Source: Betaproteobacteria bacterium
Lineage (GTDB): Bacteria; Pseudomonadota; Gammaproteobacteria; Burkholderiales; Casimicrobiaceae
Reading direction: 5' to 3'
NCBI GenBank assembly: GCA_005889025.1
Contig: VBCZ01000220.1
Coordinates: 284 to 7,597 of the forward strand
Length of the DNA: 7,314 bases
Shown here: in pieces, positions 5,684-7,314 of the stretch
How the letters are laid out: each line of letters starts with the position of its first letter
Numbering within the stretch: position 1 is the stretch's first letter
Notes under the pieces: model-generated
The model's input: the letters and a program-made list of their open reading frames with translations, nothing else
Database searches by the model: none
What the model was told of the DNA's origin: nothing
Made by a program: the position numbers and the translations under genes

Positions 5684-5698
5684 CGAGGGCGACCCTCG
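5684..5698 (+). promoter_or_regulatory. Short perfect hairpin in the glpK leader
   Basis: CGAGGG (5684-5689), loop CGA, CCCTCG (5693-5698), about 55 nt before the glpK start. It is followed by no T-run, so it is not a standard terminator. It could be a leader stem or chance in GC-rich DNA. Confidence 0.25.
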
Positions 5699-5754
5699 GT
5701 CCGGATATCTCATCTCGGCCGAAGCGCGCCGCGCCTGATGCAGGAGGCGACCCG

Positions 5755-7233
5755 ATGTCCTTCGTGCTTGCCCTGGATCAGGGCACGACGAGCTCCCGCG
5801 CGATCGTCTTCGATCACGCCGGATCGATTCGATCCGTGGCTCAGCGGGAGTTCACGCAATTCTATCCGCAGCCCGGGTGGGTCGAGCATGACGCGACCGA
5901 GATCTGGGCAACGCAATCGGGTGTCGTCGCGGAGGCGCTTGCGAAAGCCGGAATCGACGCCACGCATGTCGCGGCTATCGGCATCACCAACCAGCGCGAA
6001 ACCACCATCCTGTGGGAGCGCGCGAGCGGAAAGCCCGTCGCGCCCGCGATCGTCTGGCAGGACCGTCGCACCGCGCCGATATGCGACGACTTGCGCAAGG
6101 CGGGACATGCGGAGCTCTTCGCACGCAAGACCGGGCTGGTGCTGGATGCATACTTCTCCGGCACCAAGCTCAAATGGCTGCTCGATCATGTGCCGGCCGC
6201 GCGCAAGCGCGCCATGCGCGGCGAGCTCGCATTCGGGACCGTCGATTCGTGGCTGGTCTGGAACCTGACCGGAGGTGCAGAACACATAACCGATGCGTCC
6301 AACGCAAGCCGTACGTTGCTGTTCGATATTCACCGCGGCGATTGGGACGACGAGCTGCTGGCCCTGCTCGACGTGCCCCGCTTGGTGCTGCCGACGGTGG
6401 TCTCCTCGTCGGGGGTGTGCGGAGAATGGAAGGACGATTCCGTCAGAGTCCCGATCGCCGGGATTGCCGGCGACCAGCAGGCTGCGCTCTTCGGCCAGGC
6501 ATGTCTTAAGCCGGGGCTCGCCAAGAACACCTATGGGACGGGCTGCTTCCTGCTGCTCAATACCGGGCGCGTCGCAGTGGCATCGAAAAACAATCTGGTA
6601 ACGACGGTCGCGTGGCGGCGCGACGGCGTCACCGATTACGCGCTCGAAGGCAGCGTGTTCATCGGCGGCGCAGTCGTGCAATGGCTGCGCGACGAGTTGC
6701 ACTTTATCCGTTCCGCGCCCGAAGTCGAGGCGCTGGCCGCTAGCGTGCCCGACAACGGCGGCGTTTATGTCGTGCCCGCTTTTGCGGGTCTGGGCGCGCC
6801 GCATTGGGATCCGTATGCGCGCGGGGCGATATTCGGTTTGACGCGCGGCTCGGGCGTGGGCCACATCGCCCGAGCGGCGCTCGAATCGATCGCCTATCAG
6901 AGCGCAGAGGTCCTCGACGCGATGGAAGCGGATGCCAACATCAAGTTGGCGGAATTGCGCGTCGACGGCGGCGCGGCCGCCAACGATCTGCTGATGCAAT
7001 TTCAGGCCGATATCCTCGGCGTTCCAGTCGTACGTCCGAAAGTCCTCGAAACGACCGCGCTCGGCGCGGCCTACCTAGCGGGGCTGGCGGTCGGATACTG
7101 GCGCGACGAGAGCGACATCGCCGCCAACTGGCGGGTCGATCGGCGATTCGAGCCTTCGATGTCGCGCGATCATGCCGGGGAGCTCACGGCGGGATGGAAG
7201 AAAGCCGTGGCGCGAGCCAAAGGCTGGGCATGA
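5755..7233 (+). CDS. glpK: Glycerol kinase
   Basis: This cytoplasmic FGGY-family kinase converts glycerol and ATP to sn-glycerol 3-phosphate and ADP, trapping imported glycerol. The ATG at 5755 has AGGAGG (5742-5747) 7 nt upstream. Landmarks are ALDQGTTSSRAIVFD (6-20, phosphate loop), GWVEHD, GITNQRETT, FGTVDSWL, AGDQQAALFG with the catalytic-base Asp240, TYGTGCF, VVPAFAGLGAPHWDPYARG, and VDGGAAAND (403-411) in the nucleotide domain. The protein is 492 residues against 502 in E. coli and has no frame defects. Two E. coli control sites look absent: the GGKGGTR loop that binds fructose bisphosphate is replaced by a shorter EWKDDSVR, and the C-terminal IIA-Glc contact segment is different. Those controls probably do not operate; this is inference from a remembered alignment. 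No glpF, glpD or glpR is in the window. Confidence 0.97.
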   Translation: MSFVLALDQGTTSSRAIVFDHAGSIRSVAQREFTQFYPQPGWVEHDATEIWATQSGVVAEALAKAGIDATHVAAIGITNQRETTILWERASGKPVAPAIVWQDRRTAPICDDLRKAGHAELFARKTGLVLDAYFSGTKLKWLLDHVPAARKRAMRGELAFGTVDSWLVWNLTGGAEHITDASNASRTLLFDIHRGDWDDELLALLDVPRLVLPTVVSSSGVCGEWKDDSVRVPIAGIAGDQQAALFGQACLKPGLAKNTYGTGCFLLLNTGRVAVASKNNLVTTVAWRRDGVTDYALEGSVFIGGAVVQWLRDELHFIRSAPEVEALAASVPDNGGVYVVPAFAGLGAPHWDPYARGAIFGLTRGSGVGHIARAALESIAYQSAEVLDAMEADANIKLAELRVDGGAAANDLLMQFQADILGVPVVRPKVLETTALGAAYLAGLAVGYWRDESDIAANWRVDRRFEPSMSRDHAGELTAGWKKAVARAKGWA

Positions 7234-7314
7234 GCGTGCAACGGACGCAGGGATGCGCGCTCAAAGTGCGAGCCGCGCAAGCTTGGCGTTACAAGGAGCC
7301 GCTGTCGCAAACGA
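7230..7314 (+). CDS. Possible start of a downstream gene, truncated by window end
   Basis: An ATG at 7230 overlaps the glpK TGA as ATGA, a common translational-coupling arrangement. The frame then stays open for 28 codons to the window end (MSVQRTQGCALKVRAAQAWR and on). The third codon positions are GC-rich, as in the neighbouring genes. I do not recognise the product. A competing ATG at 7252 in another frame is also open but has a less typical codon pattern. It is too short to be sure this is a gene. Confidence 0.35.
   Translation, partial: MSVQRTQGCALKVRAAQAWRYKEPLSQT

Noticed and set aside
5710..6999. 429-codon minus-strand frame
   Set aside because: Antisense shadow of glpK, which has full family conservation and a strong ribosome binding site.

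Overview
The window is GC-rich and reads as a betaproteobacterial chromosome segment, probably Burkholderiales-like. The main reason is gene order: a DUF2889 protein, sucC, sucD and a TerC-family membrane protein run in the same direction, an order I recall from Burkholderia/Ralstonia-type genomes. The placement is from memory, not from a search.

Layout. The minus strand carries, in transcription order, a DUF2889 protein (5595-5050), sucC (4827-3706, broken), a GIY-YIG nuclease gene (3464-3171), sucD (2775-1900), a TerC/YjbE-type membrane protein (1890-1201) and a PP2C-type Ser/Thr phosphatase (1031-201). The plus strand carries glpK (5755-7233), divergent from the DUF2889 gene. It is followed by a possible translationally coupled gene that runs off the window end (7230 onward).

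The metabolic core is succinyl-CoA synthetase (sucCD, TCA cycle) and glycerol kinase. sucD looks intact. sucC lacks about 32 nt inside the N-terminal ATP-grasp glycine loop and about 97 nt around the C-terminal GGI-x-RCD motif, judged against the remembered E. coli protein. The two losses each shift the frame and together restore it, and the rebuilt length equals the E. coli length of 388 residues plus a 28-residue tail. The gene is either a very young pseudogene or an assembly/sequencing artefact.

The most unusual feature is the 930-nt block that separates sucC from sucD, genes that are normally contiguous. It holds a 352-bp cassette (3142-3493). In it a 97-codon GIY-YIG endonuclease ORF fits, with one spare base at each side, between two 28-bp inverted repeats that match at 27 of 28 positions. 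Each repeat is itself a palindrome of the ATTCCCGC-N4-GCGGGAAT type. The cassette is flanked by a decayed tandem array of related repeats (2853-3140) and by a 42-bp tandem repeat (3518-3685). Relatives with the same ends but longer centres lie at 15-68, 89-166, 4890-4939 and 4954-5008. I infer that this is a repeat family with a linked nuclease, analogous in layout to REP elements with RAYT transposases. Mobility has not been shown.

I saw no rRNA, tRNA, CRISPR array or conventional insertion sequence.
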